Assembly: GCA_947624965.1 (NCBI GenBank)
Contig: CANQMN010000008.1
Span: forward strand, 1 to 64,000
Length of the DNA stretch: 64,000 nt
From: an uncultured Clostridia bacterium
GTDB lineage: Bacteria > Bacillota > Clostridia > Christensenellales > Borkfalkiaceae
Direction of reading: 5' to 3'
The position numbers and the translations under genes were made by a program. The notes below the pieces were generated by a model, which was not told the origin of the DNA, did not search any database, and worked only from the letters and a program-made list of their open reading frames with translations. Shown here piece after piece: positions 49,842 to 60,316 of this stretch. How positions within the stretch are numbered: the first letter of the stretch is position 1; the number at the start of each line of letters is the position of its first letter.

Positions 49842-50314
49842 GCAAGAAAATTTTGGTAGCGTATTTTTCCGCGAGCGGAACGACGAAACGGGCTGCAAGC
49901 CTTCTTGCAAAGGCGGCGAACGCCGACCTCTTCGAGATCGAGCCCAAAGAGCCCTATACGAACGCCGACCTCGATTGGACGAACAAGAAGAGCCGCTCGT
50001 CGTTGGAGATGAACGACCCCGCTTCCCGCCCCGAGATCAAAAGCCGCGTCGAAAATCTTTCGGACTATGACGCCGTTTTCGTCGGCTTCCCCGTGTGGTG
50101 GTACACCGCGCCGACCATTATCAAGACCTTCCTCGAAAGCTACGATTTTTCGGGCAAACAGATCGTCCTCTTTGCGACGAGCGGCGGGAGCGGGCTCGGC
50201 AAGACGGAGAGCGCCTTGAAGCCCTGCGCCCCGAACGCCGAATGGAAGGGCGGAAAACTCCTGAACGGCGCAAGCGAAGCCTCGCTCAAATCTTGGGTGG
50301 AGGGTGTGTTATGA
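49838..50314 (+). CDS. Flavodoxin, cytoplasmic
   Basis: A 158-residue flavodoxin of the Flavodoxin_4 type. KILVAYFSASGTTKRAA is the FMN phosphate loop; GFPVWWYTAPTIIKTFLES and ATSGGSGLGKT the isoalloxazine loops. No signal peptide. It overlaps the marR stop (ATGA) and the next start (ATGA). Confidence 0.9.
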   Translation: MSKKILVAYFSASGTTKRAASLLAKAANADLFEIEPKEPYTNADLDWTNKKSRSSLEMNDPASRPEIKSRVENLSDYDAVFVGFPVWWYTAPTIIKTFLESYDFSGKQIVLFATSGGSGLGKTESALKPCAPNAEWKGGKLLNGASEASLKSWVEGVL

Positions 50315-51069
50315 AGAAGGAAAAAATAACGCAGGACGCGGGGAGGAAGTCGCTCGGGGCGTTCGCCCCCGACTTCGCGCACTATAACGACGATATCCTC
50401 TTCGGCGAGAATTGGAACAACGGCGATATCGACCACAAGACGCGGTGCCTCATCACCGTCGTCGCGCTCATGGCTTCGGGCATTACGGACAGTTCGCTCA
50501 AATATCACTTGGAGAACGCCAAAAAGGCGGGCGTAACAAGAAAGGAAATTGCCGCCGCGATCACGCACGTCGCCTTCTATGCGGGCTGGCCCAAGGCGTG
50601 GGCGGTGTTCAACATGGCGAAGGACGTCTGGACGGAAGATCGCGCCGAGGACGCAATGGCGGCGCATGAAAATTCGATGATCTTCCCCATCGGCGCGCCC
50701 AACGACGGCTTTAAACAATATTTCAGCGGAAAGAGCTATCTCGCGCCCGTCTCCAAAGAACAGGTCGGCATCTTCAACGTTACGTTCGAGCCCTCTTGCC
50801 GCAATAATTGGCATATCCACCGCGCGACAAAGGGCGGCGGACAAATTCTCGTCTGCGTCGCGGGCAGAGGTTGGTATCAAGAATGGGGCAAAGAGGCAAT
50901 CGAAATGAAGCCGGGGGATGTCGTCAACATCCCCGCGGGCGTCAAACACTTCCACGGCGCGGCGAAGGACAGCTGGTTCTCCCACCTCGCCATTGAAGTT
51001 CCGGGCGAGAACGCCGCTAACGAATGGTTAGAGCCCGTCTCGGACGAAGAATACAACAAGCTCCCGTGA
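50311..51069 (+). CDS. Carboxymuconolactone decarboxylase-cupin fusion
   Basis: A 252-residue fusion. Residues 1-120 are a CMD/AhpD-like domain (DHKTRCLITVVALMA, YHLENAKKAGVTRKEI, THVAFYAGWPKAW); the usual CxxH reads YHLEN without the second Cys, so AhpD-type peroxidase chemistry is unlikely. Residues 150-250 are a cupin with WHIHRATKGGGQILVCVAGRG and PAGVKHFHGA, giving the His/Glu metal set. Such fusions are often annotated as quinone- or lactone-related enzymes. Confidence 0.85.
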   Translation: MKKEKITQDAGRKSLGAFAPDFAHYNDDILFGENWNNGDIDHKTRCLITVVALMASGITDSSLKYHLENAKKAGVTRKEIAAAITHVAFYAGWPKAWAVFNMAKDVWTEDRAEDAMAAHENSMIFPIGAPNDGFKQYFSGKSYLAPVSKEQVGIFNVTFEPSCRNNWHIHRATKGGGQILVCVAGRGWYQEWGKEAIEMKPGDVVNIPAGVKHFHGAAKDSWFSHLAIEVPGENAANEWLEPVSDEEYNKLP

Positions 51070-51077
51070 GGCGCGCA

Positions 51078-51368
51078 ATGGCTCTTACGGTAAATATCTA
51101 TTACACGGGCACGGGCGGCAACGCGCAAAAGTTTGCGGAAGAAATGAAAACAAGCGGGCTTGTGGACAGGATCCGCGCCGAGAAAGGCAATCTGCGCTAC
51201 GAATATTTCCTGCCATTAGACGACCCCGAGACGGTGCTCCTCATCGACGCTTGGGAAAGCGAGGAAGCGCTCGATCTTCATCACAAGAGCCCGCAGATGG
51301 CGGCGATCGCCGCGCTCCGCGAGAAATATCGCCTCAAAATGCGCGTGCAAAAATTCACCGAAAGATAG
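51078..51368 (+). CDS. ABM-domain monooxygenase
   Basis: A 96-residue antibiotic-biosynthesis-monooxygenase-like protein, a small ferredoxin fold. GNLRYEYFLPLDDPETVLLI and EALDLHHKSPQM match the family; relatives act as quinol monooxygenases (YgiN). GAGG lies upstream of the ATG. Confidence 0.85.
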   Translation: MALTVNIYYTGTGGNAQKFAEEMKTSGLVDRIRAEKGNLRYEYFLPLDDPETVLLIDAWESEEALDLHHKSPQMAAIAALREKYRLKMRVQKFTER

Positions 51369-51377
51369 AGAATTGCC

Positions 51378-51968
51378 ATGAAAAGAGCAAAACAGTTGTC
51401 TTTTACGATTGCGGCGACATGCTGTTTCGCGCTCGCCCTCTCCGCCTGCGGCGGGAACGACGGGAAAGAAAAACTCGGCGACGCCGCCCCCTCCGAGATC
51501 CTCGTCGCGTACTTCTCCTGTACGGGCAACACCGAGAGAGCGGCGGAATACGTCGCGGACGCCACGGGGGGCACGCTCTATGAGATCGTGCCCGAACAGC
51601 CCTATACGGCGGACGACCTCGACTACCGCGCCGATTGCCGCGCGAACGTCGAACAAAACGACGAGACCGCCCGCCCCGCGATCGGCGGGACGTCGGCGAA
51701 TATGGCGGACTACCGCGTCGTCTTTCTCGGCTATCCCATTTGGTGGAGCGAGGCGCCCAAAATCATGTATACCTTCCTCGAAAGTTATGACTTTTCGGGC
51801 AAGACCATCGTCCCGTTCTGCACGTCGGGTTCGAGCGGGATCGGGTCGAGCGCGGAGAATATGCACGGCTCGGCGAGCGGTGCGACGTGGCTTACGGGCA
51901 AGCGGTTTTCCTCCTCCGTCTCGAAAGCGGACGTGGAGGATTGGATAGACAGCTTGACTGCCGAATAA
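51378..51968 (+). CDS. Flavodoxin lipoprotein, exported
   Basis: A 196-residue protein: lipoprotein signal ending LALSACGG (Cys at 24), short linker, then a Flavodoxin_4 domain (ILVAYFSCTGNTERAAEYVAD; GYPIWWSEAPKIMYTFLES; CTSGSSGIGSS). It parallels the cytoplasmic flavodoxin of the same operon and should sit on the outer face of the membrane. Confidence 0.88.
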   Translation: MKRAKQLSFTIAATCCFALALSACGGNDGKEKLGDAAPSEILVAYFSCTGNTERAAEYVADATGGTLYEIVPEQPYTADDLDYRADCRANVEQNDETARPAIGGTSANMADYRVVFLGYPIWWSEAPKIMYTFLESYDFSGKTIVPFCTSGSSGIGSSAENMHGSASGATWLTGKRFSSSVSKADVEDWIDSLTAE

Positions 51969-52168
51969 AAGACGAGCACCCTACCCCCTCCCCTACCCCT
52001 CCCCCTTAAAAGTGGGAGGGTAAAATAGTAAACCCTTCCGCTCGGAGCGGGGTAAAAATATCTCTCCTTCTCGGAGCGGGGTGAAAATACCACTCTTTCT
52101 TGGAAAGAAGAAGGGAAAAAGCAAAAACGTCTCTCCCGCTCGGAGCGGGAGAGGGTAAAAAAACCGAC
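51969..52168. repeat. Palindromic repeat block between converging genes
   Basis: One G/C-run palindrome (about 51979-52025), then several units with the core CGCTCGGAGCG or TCTCGGAGCG followed by GGGTAAAA or GGGTGAAAATA (about 52035-52060, 52065-52090 and 52125-52160). Same intergenic placement as the other blocks. Confidence 0.75.
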
Positions 52169-52200
52169 AAAGCGGTTCGGCAGACAGCCGAACCGCTTTT
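52169..52200. terminator. Terminator of the uraA-upp operon
   Basis: AAGCGGTTCGGC-AGACA-GCCGAACCGCTT, a 12-bp stem, with A/T runs either side. Confidence 0.75.
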
Positions 52201-52236
52201 CGCTTTGTCTTTGACCCCGAGGGGCTTTGAAGTTTC

Positions 52237-52875
52237 CTATTTCGTTCCGAACAGCCTGTCGCCCGCGTCGCCCAGCCCCGGCAGGATATAGCCGTGCTCG
52301 TTGAGGCAGCGGTCGAGCGTGGAGACGTAAACGGGCACGTCGGGGTGCTCCGCAGCGACCTTTTCGATACCCTCGGGCGCGGCGATGATCGCCATGAATT
52401 TGATTTTCTTCACGCCCCGCTTTTTGAGCGCGGCGAGCGCGTCGCAGGCGGAGCCGCCCGTCGCGAGCATGGGATCGACCAAAAACACCGTCTTGTCCTC
52501 GATGCCTTCGGGGAGTTTGCAATAGTATTCCCGCGGCTCCAACGTCTCCTCGTCGCGGTACATGCCGATATGCCCGACGCGCGCCGTGGGAAACACGTTG
52601 TGCACGCCGTTCACCATGCCCAAGCCCGCACGAAGAATGGGAACGATGGCGATACTCTCCTCTTTCACGCGGTACTGCACCGTCTTTTCGAGCGGGGTCT
52701 CCACCTCGACGGGAACGAGCTCGACGTCCCGCATGCTCTCGTAGGTCATCACCGTCGTGATCTCCTCGATGAGCTCGCGGAATTCCTTCATGCCCGTGTT
52801 CTTATCGCGCAGAATGGATACCTTGTGTTTGATGAGCGGATGATCGAAAATAAATACATTGGGGTAGGTTTTCAT
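52237..52875 (-). CDS. upp: Uracil phosphoribosyltransferase
   Basis: A 212-residue UPRTase making UMP from uracil and [31 protein letters not shown], and the PRPP loop [11 protein letters not shown] are diagnostic. It overlaps the uraA stop (ATGA), the classical salvage pair. Confidence 0.97.
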   Translation of the reverse strand: MKTYPNVFIFDHPLIKHKVSILRDKNTGMKEFRELIEEITTVMTYESMRDVELVPVEVETPLEKTVQYRVKEESIAIVPILRAGLGMVNGVHNVFPTARVGHIGMYRDEETLEPREYYCKLPEGIEDKTVFLVDPMLATGGSACDALAALKKRGVKKIKFMAIIAAPEGIEKVAAEHPDVPVYVSTLDRCLNEHGYILPGLGDAGDRLFGTK

Positions 52876-54353
52876 TGTTCTTTCCCCTCCTCTTCCGTGT
52901 TTTCTTCGGACGCGACGGCGGCTTCCTCCGCGGCGGGCGTCTCCTCTTGCGCCGCAGGGGCGGTTTGCTCTTCGGAAACGATCTCCGCCGCCTCGGTGTT
53001 CTTCTTGCCGTGAATGTTCACGAGCAGATTTACGAGGATGCCGAGGATGAGCGCGCAGGCGATGGAAGTCACCTTGACGGGTCCGAAGCCGAGCGCCATG
53101 CCGCCCACGCCGACGATGAGAATGACGGAGACGACGAAGAGATTGCGATTGTCGCCGAGGTCCACCTTTTGGATCATTTTGAGACCGGAGACGGCGATAA
53201 ATCCGTACAGCGCCACGCACACGCCGCCCATGACGCAGGCGGGAATGGAGGCGAGAAACAGGACGAAGGGCGCGAGGAAGGAAGCGACGATCGCGACGCA
53301 CGCCGTGACGAAGATGGTGATGACGGAGGCGTTTCCCGAGATGGCGACGCAGCCGATGGATTCGCCGTACGTCGTGTTGGGACAGCCGCCGAATACGGCG
53401 CCCGCGATGGAACCGACGCCGTCACCGAGCAGGGTGCGGGTAAGCCCGGGGTCTTTCAAAAGGTCTGTCTCGATGATGGAGGAGATGTTCTTGTGGTCGG
53501 CGAGGTGCTCGGCAAAGACGACGAACGCCACAGGGATATAGGCGACCGCGATGGTGCCGATGTACGCGCCGATATTGGCGTCGCCGAAGCCGCCCTTGAA
53601 GAATTCGAGGAAGATGAAGTCGGGATACCACGCCGAAGCCTCGGAGAGACGGTTGAAGATGGAGAAGTCGATGATGCGGATGCTCTCCGCACCGGGGATA
53701 TAGCTGAACGCCGTAAAGATTGCGGCGAGCGCATAGCCCGAAAGAATGCCGATGATGAAGGGGATCATCTTCATCATCTTCTTGCCGTAGACGGAGCAGA
53801 CGATCGTCACGGCGAGGGCGACGAGGCCGCACAGCACGCAGAGGATCCCGTGCGCGTCCATGACGTATGCCTGCATATTTGCATCGTAGGCGGCGCTCGT
53901 GATCTGCCCGACCGCGCTTCCCGCAAGCGAGAGACCGATGATGGCGACGGTGGGTCCGATGACGACGGCGGGCATGATTTTATCGATCCACTTGGTGCCC
54001 GCAAAGTGCACGACGACGGCGATGACGACATATACAAGTCCCGCAAACACCGCACCTATCAAGAGTCCGAGATAACCGAGGGAAGCGGAAGTCGCTCCCG
54101 CGAATGCCGCCGTCATCGAGCCGATGAAGGCGAAGGAACTGCCGAGGAACACGGGGCTTTTGAACTTGGTGAAGAGCAAATACACGATGGTGCCCACGCC
54201 CGCGCCGAAGAGCGCCGCGGACTGTGACATCCCGTTCCCCACCATGGTGGGGACGGCGATGGTCGCCGCCAGAATGGCGAGGAGCTGTTGCAGGGCAAAC
54301 AGGACGATTTGCAGAGGCTTGGGTCTGTCTTTCACGCCGTAGATGAGTTTCAT
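52872..54353 (-). CDS. uraA: Uracil/xanthine permease (NCS2)
   Basis: A 493-residue permease with about 12-14 helices. [26 protein letters not shown] and [13 protein letters not shown] (the NCS2 motif) match UraA/PyrP. The C-terminal tail (about 450-493) is rich in Ala and Glu. GGAG lies upstream of the ATG. With upp it takes up and traps uracil. Confidence 0.95.
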   Translation of the reverse strand: MKLIYGVKDRPKPLQIVLFALQQLLAILAATIAVPTMVGNGMSQSAALFGAGVGTIVYLLFTKFKSPVFLGSSFAFIGSMTAAFAGATSASLGYLGLLIGAVFAGLVYVVIAVVVHFAGTKWIDKIMPAVVIGPTVAIIGLSLAGSAVGQITSAAYDANMQAYVMDAHGILCVLCGLVALAVTIVCSVYGKKMMKMIPFIIGILSGYALAAIFTAFSYIPGAESIRIIDFSIFNRLSEASAWYPDFIFLEFFKGGFGDANIGAYIGTIAVAYIPVAFVVFAEHLADHKNISSIIETDLLKDPGLTRTLLGDGVGSIAGAVFGGCPNTTYGESIGCVAISGNASVITIFVTACVAIVASFLAPFVLFLASIPACVMGGVCVALYGFIAVSGLKMIQKVDLGDNRNLFVVSVILIVGVGGMALGFGPVKVTSIACALILGILVNLLVNIHGKKNTEAAEIVSEEQTAPAAQEETPAAEEAAVASEENTEEEGKEQ

Positions 54354-54392
54354 TCGTATTACTCCTTTTGCGGCTCTTGCCGCATTTTTTCC

Positions 54393-54421
54393 ATCATACC
54401 ATACTTTTTCGGAAATTTCAA
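54393..54421 (-). promoter_or_regulatory. Promoter of uraA-upp
   Basis: Minus-strand TTGAAA (54416-54421), 17 bp, TATGAT (54393-54398). The short leader holds the small stem TGCGGC/GCCGCA at about 54368-54383. Confidence 0.6.
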
Positions 54422-54472
54422 TATCCCGATGAAAATCCGTTGAAAAATCCCGCCGAAACGGCGGGATCTTGC

Positions 54473-55066
54473 TTATTCTTCCTCTGTTTGGGAGACTGCG
54501 CGCGCGATCTCGGCGATGAGCGCATCCTTTCCTTCGCCCGAAACGGCGGAGACGGCGAGGACGTTTCCCTCGCCCAGCCCGAATGCGTTCGCGATCGCGC
54601 GGACGCGCTCCTTGCGCTTCATGCGGGAAATTTTATCGCACTTTGTCGCCACGACGGTAAAGGGAATGCGGTGATAGGCGAGGAAGTTTATCATCTGCAT
54701 GTCGTCCTCGGAGGGGTCGCGGCGGATATCGGTGAGCACGAACGCGCGCGCGATCTTATCCTTTTCCGCGAAAAACGCGTCCAGCGTTTTCCCCCATTTC
54801 GCCTTCTCCTCCTTGGAGACGGCGGCGTAGCCGTACCCCGGGAGGTCGGCAAGGAGAAACGCGCCGAAATCGAAATAGTTGACAAGGCGGGTCCTGCCGG
54901 GGGCGGCGCTCGTCTTGGCGAGCTTTTTTTGCCCCGCGAGCAGGTTGATGAGCGTGCTCTTGCCCGAATTGGACTTTCCGCATACCGCGAGCATGGGCTT
55001 CTGCGGAAGGAGAAACTGCCGCGGGGTCGCCGCGGACGTTACGAATTTCGCGCCCTGCAACGTCAT
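54473..55066 (-). CDS. ysxC: Ribosome biogenesis GTPase YsxC/EngB
   Basis: A 197-residue GTPase for 50S assembly. P-loop GKSNSGKST, then [24 protein letters not shown] and TKCDK. It overlaps the lon stop (ATGA), the common lon-engB pair. Confidence 0.96.
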   Translation of the reverse strand: MTLQGAKFVTSAATPRQFLLPQKPMLAVCGKSNSGKSTLINLLAGQKKLAKTSAAPGRTRLVNYFDFGAFLLADLPGYGYAAVSKEEKAKWGKTLDAFFAEKDKIARAFVLTDIRRDPSEDDMQMINFLAYHRIPFTVVATKCDKISRMKRKERVRAIANAFGLGEGNVLAVSAVSGEGKDALIAEIARAVSQTEEE

Positions 55067-57384
55067 ACGCCGAGCCCCCGCACCGCGCTGCGGAACACCT
55101 CGTCCACGCTCTTCACGCAGATGAAGTTCAGATCTTTCCGCACGTTTTCGGGAATTTCTTCGACGTCCTTTTTATTCTCCTCGGGAATGATGACGTCGCG
55201 GATGCCGATGCGGTTCGCGGCGAGCGCCTTCTCTTTGAGCCCGCCGATGGGGAGCACCTTGCCGCGCAGCGTGATCTCCCCCGTCATCGCGATGTCCCGC
55301 CGCACGGGCTGACCCGTGAACGCGGACAGGATGGCGGTCGCCATCGTGATGCCCGCGGAAGGTCCGTCCTTGGGGATCGCACCCTCCGGGATATGGATGT
55401 GGATATCCTTTTTCTCGAAGTCCTCCTCCGCGATGCCGTACTTATCGGCATGCGCGCGGATATAGCTGATCGCCGCGCGGGCGGATTCCTTCATGACGTC
55501 GCCGAGCTTCCCCGTGAGAAGGATTTCTCCCTTCCCCTGCATGGCGGAAACTTCGATCGTGAGCGTGGACCCGCCGATCGCCGTCCACGCGAGCCCCGTC
55601 GCCGCGCCGACTTCGTCCTCCTCGCGCATCTCGTCCTCGCGCAAAAACCGCTTCGCGCCGAGGAATTTTTCGAGGTTGAGCTTGGTTACGGCGATCGTCC
55701 CCTTCTCCTCGCCCTTGGCGATGCGCACGGCGGCTTTTCGGCACACCGCGCCGATGGTGCGCTCCAACGCGCGCACGCCCGCCTCCATCGTATATCCCTC
55801 CGCCATCGCGAGAAGCGCGCCGTCCGTAAAGCGGATCGCGCCCTCGGCGAGCCCGTTTTCCCTGCTCTTTTTGGGAACGAGATAGCGCTTGGCGATCTCC
55901 AATTTTTCCTGCGTGGTGTAGCCGGAGAGCTCGATGATCTCCATGCGGTCCCGAAGGGGGGCGGGAATGGTATCCAGCGTGTTCGCCGTCGCGATGAACA
56001 TCACCTTGGAGAGATCGTATTCCACTTCGAGATAGCGGTCGCGGAAGGTGGAATTCTGCTCGGGGTCGAGCGCCTCCAACAGGGCGCTCGCGGGGTCGCC
56101 GCGAAGGTCCGAGGAGAGCTTATCCACCTCGTCCAGCAGGAACACGGGGTTCACCGAGCCCGCGTTCTTCATCTCGAATATGATGCGCCCCGGCATCGCG
56201 CCGATGTAGGTGCGCCTGTGCCCGCGGATCTCCGCCTCGTCTTTGAGGCCGCCGAGGCTCATGCGGACGAACTTTCTGCCGAGCGCGCGCGCAATGGAGC
56301 GCGCAATGCTCGTCTTGCCTACCCCGGGCGGTCCCACGAGGCAGAGAATGGGCGCTTTGAGTTCGCCCGTCAGTTTTAGGACGGCGAGGTATTCGACGAC
56401 GCGCTCCTTGATCTTTTCCAGCCCGTAATGATCTTCGGCGAGCATCCGCTCCACGTCTTTGAGCGAGGGCGTATCCTCCGTCTCTTCATGCCACGGGAGA
56501 TCCAACAGCCAGTCCGCATAGTTGCGGAGAACGGTATATTCGGGGGAAGAGGGCGTCATCTTGTCCATGCGCGCGAGCTCGGATAGCGCCTTCTCCTCCA
56601 CCGCCTTGGGGAGCCCCTTTGCGAGCATCCGTTCGCGGAGCCGCTCGCTCTCCTCCACGTCGTCGCCGAGCTCGGCGTGGATCGCCTTCAACTGTTCGCG
56701 CAGAAAGTATTCCTTCTGCGATTTATCGATGTTTTTGCGCACGTCCGCGGAGATCTTGCGTTCGAGCTTGGCGATCTCCAACTCGTCGTTGAGGCACTTT
56801 TCAAAGATGCGCAGACGGCGGACGAGAACGTTCTCCTCCAAGAGCTGTTGTTTCACCTCGTCCTTCAACCGCATGGCGTGGGCGCAGACGTTGATGTAGG
56901 CGTCCATGTCGCCGAGGACGGAGAGGAGCGTCTCCGTCTCTTTGGAGAGCCGCCCGTCGCTCGCGGCGACGTCCCGCACGAGCTCCTTCGCCGTGCGGAA
57001 AAACGCCTCTTCGAGCGCCTCGTCCCCGTGGATAGTGCGGAGCTCGTCGGTCACCGCATAGATGAACGAGCCGTCCGTGCGGAATTCCCGCGCGCGGGCG
57101 CGGTAGACGGCTTCCGCCGTAACGCGCATGCGTTCGCCGGGAAGGCGCGTCGCCTGGCGGATCCGCGCGACCGAGCCGACGGGGCAGAGATCCTCGCCGG
57201 ACGGCGTTTCGAGCGCGGGGTCCCGCTGGCGGACGATAAAGATATATTCGTCCTCTTTTGCCCGCTCGACGGCGGCAAGAGAAAGCCCCCTCCCCACGTC
57301 GAACACGACGGTGGTATCGGGAAACACGACCTGCGTGCGCATGGGCACGACGGGCAAGATCCTTGTTTGTATCTGCATTTCCAT
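55063..57384 (-). CDS. lon: ATP-dependent protease Lon
   Basis: A 773-residue Lon. The N-terminal substrate domain (about 1-200), coiled linker, AAA+ module with GPPGVGKTS and [10 protein letters not shown], and the protease domain with [11 protein letters not shown] (catalytic Ser at about 676) and GGLKEK (Lys at about 719). It degrades misfolded and regulatory proteins. AGAGG lies upstream of ATG 57384. Confidence 0.97.
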   Translation of the reverse strand: MEMQIQTRILPVVPMRTQVVFPDTTVVFDVGRGLSLAAVERAKEDEYIFIVRQRDPALETPSGEDLCPVGSVARIRQATRLPGERMRVTAEAVYRARAREFRTDGSFIYAVTDELRTIHGDEALEEAFFRTAKELVRDVAASDGRLSKETETLLSVLGDMDAYINVCAHAMRLKDEVKQQLLEENVLVRRLRIFEKCLNDELEIAKLERKISADVRKNIDKSQKEYFLREQLKAIHAELGDDVEESERLRERMLAKGLPKAVEEKALSELARMDKMTPSSPEYTVLRNYADWLLDLPWHEETEDTPSLKDVERMLAEDHYGLEKIKERVVEYLAVLKLTGELKAPILCLVGPPGVGKTSIARSIARALGRKFVRMSLGGLKDEAEIRGHRRTYIGAMPGRIIFEMKNAGSVNPVFLLDEVDKLSSDLRGDPASALLEALDPEQNSTFRDRYLEVEYDLSKVMFIATANTLDTIPAPLRDRMEIIELSGYTTQEKLEIAKRYLVPKKSRENGLAEGAIRFTDGALLAMAEGYTMEAGVRALERTIGAVCRKAAVRIAKGEEKGTIAVTKLNLEKFLGAKRFLREDEMREEDEVGAATGLAWTAIGGSTLTIEVSAMQGKGEILLTGKLGDVMKESARAAISYIRAHADKYGIAEEDFEKKDIHIHIPEGAIPKDGPSAGITMATAILSAFTGQPVRRDIAMTGEITLRGKVLPIGGLKEKALAANRIGIRDVIIPEENKKDVEEIPENVRKDLNFICVKSVDEVFRSAVRGLGV

Positions 57385-57410
57385 AGACGTCCTCTCTCGG
57401 GGGAAGTACT

Positions 57411-57439
57411 ATTATATCACACTTTTCCGCGCTTTTCAA
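57411..57439 (-). promoter_or_regulatory. Promoter of lon-ysxC
   Basis: Minus-strand TTGAAA (57434-57439), 17 bp, TATAAT (57411-57416). No CIRCE or CtsR-type repeat seen. Confidence 0.65.
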
Positions 57440-57451
57440 ACACCGAACGGA

Positions 57452-57475
57452 AAAGATCCCGCGCGGGGCGGGTTT
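57452..57475 (-). terminator. Weak terminator after ansA
   Basis: CCCGC and GCGGG pair on the minus strand, followed by ATCTTTTCC. Short stem, so low confidence. Confidence 0.4.
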
Positions 57476-58467
57476 CAATAGATGTCGTTGCGGACGGGCG
57501 TGAGGAAAAGTTCCTTCACGCGCGGAAGTTCCCGCGTGCGGGCGAGCGCCCACATGAGCTTTGCGACCGTCGCCTCCAACGTCATGCAACGAGCTTCCAG
57601 AACGCCCTCGCAGCGGCACAGCTTTCTGCCGACCTCGTACTTGTCGAGCGCGCTCCCCTCCCGCTCCACCTGCGTGGTGATGACGACCGGGCGTCCCTTC
57701 TCCGAATACGCCTTCAAGCGGGCGAAAAACTCGTCGTTCTCGTAATCGGGCAGCCCGCCCGAGCCGAACGATTCCACGACGAGCCCGTCGCAGTGCGTTT
57801 CCAGATAGTCGAAGATGTCGGGACGGATGCCGGGGATCATTTTGAGCACGAACACGTTGTCGTCGAGCGCGCGGAAGAACTGCGGCGCGCCGCTCGGCTT
57901 TTGTTCGGGCAGGTAGTAGAAGGGCTTCCCGTCCCGCACGACGGCGACGTCGGGAAAATCGATGCTCGAAAAGGCATTGTAGCTGCGCGTGCGCGTCTTT
58001 TTGGCGCGCGTGCCCAAAATTACCGCGCCGTCGAACACGACGTGCACGCCCGATGCGCCGTCGTCCGCACAGTAGGCGAACGCGTTCGCGAGATTTTCGC
58101 GCGCGTCGGTATCGCGCAGGTACGCGGACTTTTGGGAGCCCGTGAGCACGATGGGCTTGGCGTTGTTCTGCACGAGGTAGGAGAGCGCAGCGGCGGTGTA
58201 CGCCATCGTGTCCGTCCCGTGGGTAACGACGAATCCGTCGTACTTATCATAGTTCTCCTCGACGAGGCGCGCGACGGCGAGCCAGTGCCGCGCGTGCACG
58301 TTGGTGCTGTCGAGATTGAAGGGCTGAACGGTATCCACGCGGCACAGCTTCGCGATCTCCGGCACGCAGTCCAACAGCTCCCGCGAGCTCATCGCGGGGG
58401 CGAGCCCCTTTTCCGTCTCCTTGGAGGCAATGGTGCCCCCCGTTGCGATCATGAGAATGCGCTTCAT
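57475..58467 (-). CDS. ansA: L-asparaginase, type I
   Basis: A 330-residue asparaginase hydrolysing asparagine to aspartate. The first catalytic Thr is in MIATGGTIAS, the second in VVTHGTDTMAYTA; GSQKS and SFGSGG are also conserved. No signal peptide, so cytoplasmic. It overlaps the upstream unknown gene (ATGA). Confidence 0.94.
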   Translation of the reverse strand: MKRILMIATGGTIASKETEKGLAPAMSSRELLDCVPEIAKLCRVDTVQPFNLDSTNVHARHWLAVARLVEENYDKYDGFVVTHGTDTMAYTAAALSYLVQNNAKPIVLTGSQKSAYLRDTDARENLANAFAYCADDGASGVHVVFDGAVILGTRAKKTRTRSYNAFSSIDFPDVAVVRDGKPFYYLPEQKPSGAPQFFRALDDNVFVLKMIPGIRPDIFDYLETHCDGLVVESFGSGGLPDYENDEFFARLKAYSEKGRPVVITTQVEREGSALDKYEVGRKLCRCEGVLEARCMTLEATVAKLMWALARTRELPRVKELFLTPVRNDIY

Positions 58468-59027
58468 GGTCCCTCCTTTACAAGAAGTTCCGCGAGCGCC
58501 CCGGCAAGGGGCGCCGCAAGTCCCGTTTGTTCGCCGCGCGCCGCGCGCAACAGCGTTTCACCCGTTTGTTTCGCGCCCGCGCCGCACACGAGCGCGCATC
58601 CCTCTCCGCCGAGCAGAGCGGCAAAGACGTCTCCGTCCGCGGCGAGAATACGCGCGACGCCGTACGCTTTCAGCTCCTCCGTCCTCTGCGGAATTTGTTC
58701 GGAGACGAGCACGCGACGGAACCGCGTGTACCGCTTGGCGTCGTACTTCACGCCGCCGAGCTCAACGCACCGCACGCCGTCCGCCGTGAGAAGGCGTTCG
58801 CCCGCGCGCGCCTCCACGCGCTTGATGAGGCGCATGTCGTAGGGAGCGTCCCGTTCCTCGCACAGCTTTATCCGTTCGACGACGGCGCGCTGCAATCCGT
58901 TTCTGCTTCCGACGGGCGCGAGCACGCTCTCGCCCTCCTCCGCGGGGAAGTCGCAGACGTACCAATACGTCCTCCCGGCGAGGTTCTCGTCCTCGGTGAA
59001 ACGGAGCGCGCAGAAGAGCCGCTTCAT
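58464..59027 (-). CDS. Unknown protein, possible PriA-like N-terminal fold
   Basis: A 187-residue protein I do not recognise. Residues 18-55 (WYVCDFPAEEGESVLAPVGS) resemble the beta-barrel start of PriA-like proteins, with a glycine/proline turn before VLAPVG, but the rest (CGAGAKQTGETLL near the end) fits no family I can name. It lies between the propeller-like protein and ansA with 4-bp overlaps on both sides, so the three are surely cotranscribed. Confidence 0.6.
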   Translation of the reverse strand: MKRLFCALRFTEDENLAGRTYWYVCDFPAEEGESVLAPVGSRNGLQRAVVERIKLCEERDAPYDMRLIKRVEARAGERLLTADGVRCVELGGVKYDAKRYTRFRRVLVSEQIPQRTEELKAYGVARILAADGDVFAALLGGEGCALVCGAGAKQTGETLLRAARGEQTGLAAPLAGALAELLVKEGP

Positions 59028-60034
59028 GCGGTGAATTCTTCCTCGGAGAGGGAGACGATCGCGTGCATCTGCCTGCGCACGAAGTATTTATACTTGTTGC
59101 ACGCCGATTCAAACAGCACGTACAGCCTGCCGTCCCGCGCGAAGATCGCCTCGCTCATGCACGGAACGTCCTCCCAAGCGGAGACGAGACGGTCGTTCCC
59201 CAAAAAGTAGAGCGGGACGTCCTTCCCGTTCGCCGAATAATAACCGTCCGCCTGCTCTGCGAACGGCGCGCGGTAGCAATACAGCCCGCTGTCCGAAAGT
59301 CCCCAAGAGCAGGAGAGGTAGACGCTGTTTTCCGTCACCGCGATCCCCTGCACGAGCCCGCGCACCGAGAGCACGGCATACGGCGTCTTGCTCCCGACGC
59401 CGCCCTCCGCGTCGTCGTCTATCTCATAGCAATACACGAGGGCGGGATTGCGCTCCGCCGCCCGCTCGATGCGGTGATCCTCCGCCGTCTCGTAGTTGCC
59501 CGCGCGGTAAAATTCGCCGACGAACAGCTTGTCCCCGAATACCGAGCAATACGCGACGCCCATGTCCGTTTCGAGGACGTCCGTCGCCTCCGCCTCGCCG
59601 TTTCGGAGCGCCGCGGCATAGACGTCGTTCAAGTGGATGCGCACGACGGTCTTGCCGCTCGCGACGAGCAGATATTTATCGGTCGCGGCGACGCCGCCGA
59701 AATGCTCGTCCGAAGTCTCTCCCCCCGCGCGCACGGTAACATAGGCGGGGCTCTCCCCGCCGAGCAGATAGATGCGGGAGGGAACTCCCTCTTTGTAGTA
59801 TCCGCTCACGGCGTAACGGTAGCCGCGCTCGTTTTCGGGAAGCGGGCACATGCCCTGTGGGACGAACCCGTCCGAGAGCTCCGGCAGAGAGATCTCCTCC
59901 TTGGCGCGCGCGTCGAAGCGGGAATAGTCCGCCCCGAAAAACCACACGCAGAGAAAGATCCCCAGCGCGGCGAGCACGGCGAGAAGAACGCCGCATACGA
60001 TCCTGCTTTTAACGTACCGTTTGGTCTTTTTCAT
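59024..60034 (-). CDS. Membrane-anchored, propeller-like exported protein
   Basis: A 336-residue protein with an N-terminal anchor helix (about 10-35) and a large outside part of repeated beta-strand segments ([57 protein letters not shown]), which suggests a beta-propeller. Function unknown. Starts inside the GIY-YIG gene (26 bp overlap) with GGAGAAACTT upstream. Confidence 0.7.
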   Translation of the reverse strand: MKKTKRYVKSRIVCGVLLAVLAALGIFLCVWFFGADYSRFDARAKEEISLPELSDGFVPQGMCPLPENERGYRYAVSGYYKEGVPSRIYLLGGESPAYVTVRAGGETSDEHFGGVAATDKYLLVASGKTVVRIHLNDVYAAALRNGEAEATDVLETDMGVAYCSVFGDKLFVGEFYRAGNYETAEDHRIERAAERNPALVYCYEIDDDAEGGVGSKTPYAVLSVRGLVQGIAVTENSVYLSCSWGLSDSGLYCYRAPFAEQADGYYSANGKDVPLYFLGNDRLVSAWEDVPCMSEAIFARDGRLYVLFESACNKYKYFVRRQMHAIVSLSEEEFTA

Positions 60035-60281
60035 AAGTTTCTCCGATGAGGGCGAGCTTTTCCGCCCTCGTGAGCCGCTTGACGGCGTATTCGCGGCGCA
60101 TCGCCTCCCGCGCGGTGGGGAAGGTCTCCGAATAGACGAGGGAGACGGGCAGCCTGCTACGCGTGTATTTCGCCCCCTTGCCCGCGTTGTGCACGAGGAC
60201 GCGGCGGGCAAGATCGTTCGTATACCCCGTGTAGAGCGTGCCGTCCGCGCACCGCAAAATGTAGACGTAATACGTTTGCAT
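60009..60281 (-). CDS. GIY-YIG domain protein, UPF0213/YhbQ type
   Basis: A 90-residue single-domain GIY-YIG protein: [22 protein letters not shown], and [12 protein letters not shown] match the small YhbQ/YazA family. The metal-binding Glu near position 63-65 (RREYAVKRL) is kept. Its biological role is unclear; some members cut DNA. No ribosome-binding site is obvious before ATG 60281. Confidence 0.88.
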   Translation of the reverse strand: MQTYYVYILRCADGTLYTGYTNDLARRVLVHNAGKGAKYTRSRLPVSLVYSETFPTAREAMRREYAVKRLTRAEKLALIGETYEKDQTVR

Positions 60282-60316
60282 AAGAAATCGCGCCGCGCGG
60301 AATGCGCGGCGCCTCT

